A stretch of DNA of 7,316 bases, taken from Desulfobacteraceae bacterium (lineage in GTDB: Bacteria > Desulfobacterota > Desulfobacteria > Desulfobacterales > Desulfosalsimonadaceae). Both the position numbers and the translations under genes were made by a program. Of the stretch, positions 6,281-7,316 are shown piece by piece (the stretch's first letter is position 1; the number at the start of each line of letters is the position of its first letter). The stretch is taken from NCBI GenBank assembly GCA_021162325.1, contig JAGGYV010000109.1:1-7316 (forward strand), written 5' to 3'. The notes beneath the pieces were generated by a model. That model ran no database searches. It was not told where the DNA came from and saw nothing but the letters and a program-made list of their open reading frames with translations.

Positions 6281-7159
6281 ATGCCAAAAAACATGAACAC
6301 CCCCCTTGTCAGTGTTATCATACCGACCTATAACCGGGCATGGACGTTGAAAAAAGCCATTGACTCGGTTCTGGAGCAGGATTACAAGAATTTTGAACTC
6401 ATCGTGGTCGATGACGGATCAACAGATGAGACGGAAGCGCTGGTCGCAGCATATGCGGAATCCATCAAATTCATTCAGCAGCCCAATTCAGGCGTCAGCG
6501 CTGCCCGGAACAAAGGTATTTCGATGTCATCCGGCTCTTTGATTGCTTTTCTGGATTCTGACGATAGCTGGTATCCTGAGAAACTGTCTGCCCAGATTAT
6601 TTTTTTCAATGAAAACCCGGACGCCCTGATATGCCAGACAGAAGAGATCTGGATACGCGATGGGAAAAAAGTCAACCCAAAGAAAAAACACCAAAAACCG
6701 GACGGAATGATTTTCATACCGTCTTTGGCGCTGTGCCTGATCAGCCCGTCGGCCGTTATGATGCGAAAAAATCTTTTTGCAAAGGTCGATGGGTTTGATG
6801 AATCTCTCCCGGCCTGTGAAGATTATGATTTGTGGCTCCGGATCACCTGTCGATATCCCGTTCACCTCATCGATACACCGCTGACCATTAAAACCGGCGG
6901 TCATGAAGATCAGCTGTCAACAAGCACAATCGGTTTGGATAAGTACCGAATTTACGCCCTGAAAAAAATCCTCCGGAGTGACTTTCTGACTGAAAAACAA
7001 TACCGGGCTGCAGAAAACATGCTCAAGAAAAAATGCCGGATTTATGCAGATGGATGCATGAAACACGGCCGCAAAACCGTAGCCATGTATTATTCCCGGC
7101 TGGCGGAAGAAATAGAGGATAAAGAACAAAAAGCGGATAGTCCGAAGACTAAAGACTGA
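6281..7159 (+). CDS. Family 2 (GT-A fold) glycosyltransferase
   Basis: A 292-residue inverting glycosyltransferase expected to move a sugar from a nucleotide-sugar donor to a surface polysaccharide, lipid or protein acceptor. The GT-A core is clear: VSVIIPTYNRAW at 10-21, the nucleotide-binding VVDDGSTDE at 42-50, GVSAARNKGI at 71-80, the metal-binding DSDD at 92-95, and CEDYDLWLR at 179-187 where the ED pair supplies the likely catalytic base. A GGHEDQLS segment at 206-213 follows. The C-terminal 70 residues are lysine- and arginine-rich and helical-looking, ending in a charged tail. No membrane segment or signal peptide is seen, so it should work at the cytosolic face of the membrane. It begins 31 bases after the fusion gene and may be cotranscribed. 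No good ribosome binding site marks the start; ATG 6293 (MNTPLVSV) is an equally good candidate. No other polysaccharide gene is in the window, so donor and acceptor remain unknown. Confidence 0.9.
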   Translation: MPKNMNTPLVSVIIPTYNRAWTLKKAIDSVLEQDYKNFELIVVDDGSTDETEALVAAYAESIKFIQQPNSGVSAARNKGISMSSGSLIAFLDSDDSWYPEKLSAQIIFFNENPDALICQTEEIWIRDGKKVNPKKKHQKPDGMIFIPSLALCLISPSAVMMRKNLFAKVDGFDESLPACEDYDLWLRITCRYPVHLIDTPLTIKTGGHEDQLSTSTIGLDKYRIYALKKILRSDFLTEKQYRAAENMLKKKCRIYADGCMKHGRKTVAMYYSRLAEEIEDKEQKADSPKTKD

Positions 7160-7225
7160 CGGCAATAAAAAAATTGAAATAAGGAAAAACACGATCTTGC
7201 AGGAGTTTAATTTATTTCCAAGGCG

Positions 7226-7253
7226 GGTGTCAAATCAAACAACAATTGGCACC
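7226..7253. other. Weak hairpin downstream of the glycosyltransferase
   Basis: The bases ggtgtcaa at 7226-7233 can pair with ttggcacc at 7246-7253 (eight pairs, one of them G-U) around a 12-base loop. No T-run follows, so it is not a classical intrinsic terminator. It could be a 3' stabilising hairpin or simply chance. Confidence 0.3.
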
Positions 7254-7285
7254 TGATCCGGCGTCAGCCACCGCCTTTTACCGCT

Positions 7286-7312
7286 TTTGTGTCCTTTGTG
7301 CTCTTTGTGGTA
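7286..7312. repeat. Three-unit imperfect nonamer tandem repeat
   Basis: Three consecutive units begin tttgtg: tttgtgtcc, tttgtgctc and tttgtggta. The repeat lies near the right edge and may continue past it. Read on the other strand it is the accacaaag-acacaaag type of intergenic repeat that I remember from several Desulfobacterota genomes. The rest of 7160-7316 shows no gene. Confidence 0.6.
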
Positions 7313-7316
7313 GAAC

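Noticed and set aside
7196..7256. Small gene after the aggag at 7201-7205
   Set aside because: No ATG, GTG or TTG lies at a suitable distance, and the only GTG frame stops after a few codons.
7247..7263. Possible sigma-54 promoter starting at TGGCAC
   Set aside because: The GC half is present, but the bases five further on are ccggc rather than TTGC, so the -12 element is missing.

Overview
The window looks like chromosomal sequence from a mid-GC Desulfobacterota bacterium, most likely a sulfate reducer of the Desulfobacteraceae or a close relative. I base this on the kind of proteins encoded (a CoA-transferase/GNAT fusion, a COG1022-type acyl-CoA synthetase, an orphan Memo-like protein) and on intergenic repeats that resemble ones I remember from that group. 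The taxonomic call is inference; no marker gene is present.

All five genes lie on the plus strand. From left to right they are: (1) a fold-type I PLP-dependent aminotransferase cut by the left edge; (2) an inverted repeat built from heptamers, then a Memo-like gene (AmmeMemoRadiSam system protein B); (3) a 153-base gap with a promoter-like sequence, then an AMP-forming long-chain acyl-CoA synthetase; (4) a 302-base gap holding a hairpin and a compact palindromic MITE-like element flanked by 12-base direct repeats, then a 618-residue fusion of an acetyl-CoA hydrolase/transferase-like module to a GNAT acetyltransferase; (5) a family 2 glycosyltransferase 31 bases downstream. The last 157 bases hold no gene, only a weak hairpin and a short nonamer tandem repeat. 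I see no tRNA, rRNA, CRISPR array, riboswitch, transposase gene or minus-strand gene.

The most interesting gene is the fusion protein. By remembered alignment with 4-hydroxybutyrate CoA-transferase, the catalytic glutamate position is a proline (P241), and the usual GGQ-x-DF motif has become AEV-x-DF, while the GNAT acetyl-CoA loop (QGLGIA) is intact. This resembles the logic of Pat/PatZ protein acetyltransferases, in which a catalytically dead CoA-enzyme domain accompanies a working GNAT domain. Its neighbour is an AMP-forming ligase with the conserved C-terminal lysine that such acetyltransferases modify in other bacteria. A working hypothesis is an acyl-CoA-sensing acetylation switch over fatty-acid activation. 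The other genes show no obvious common pathway.
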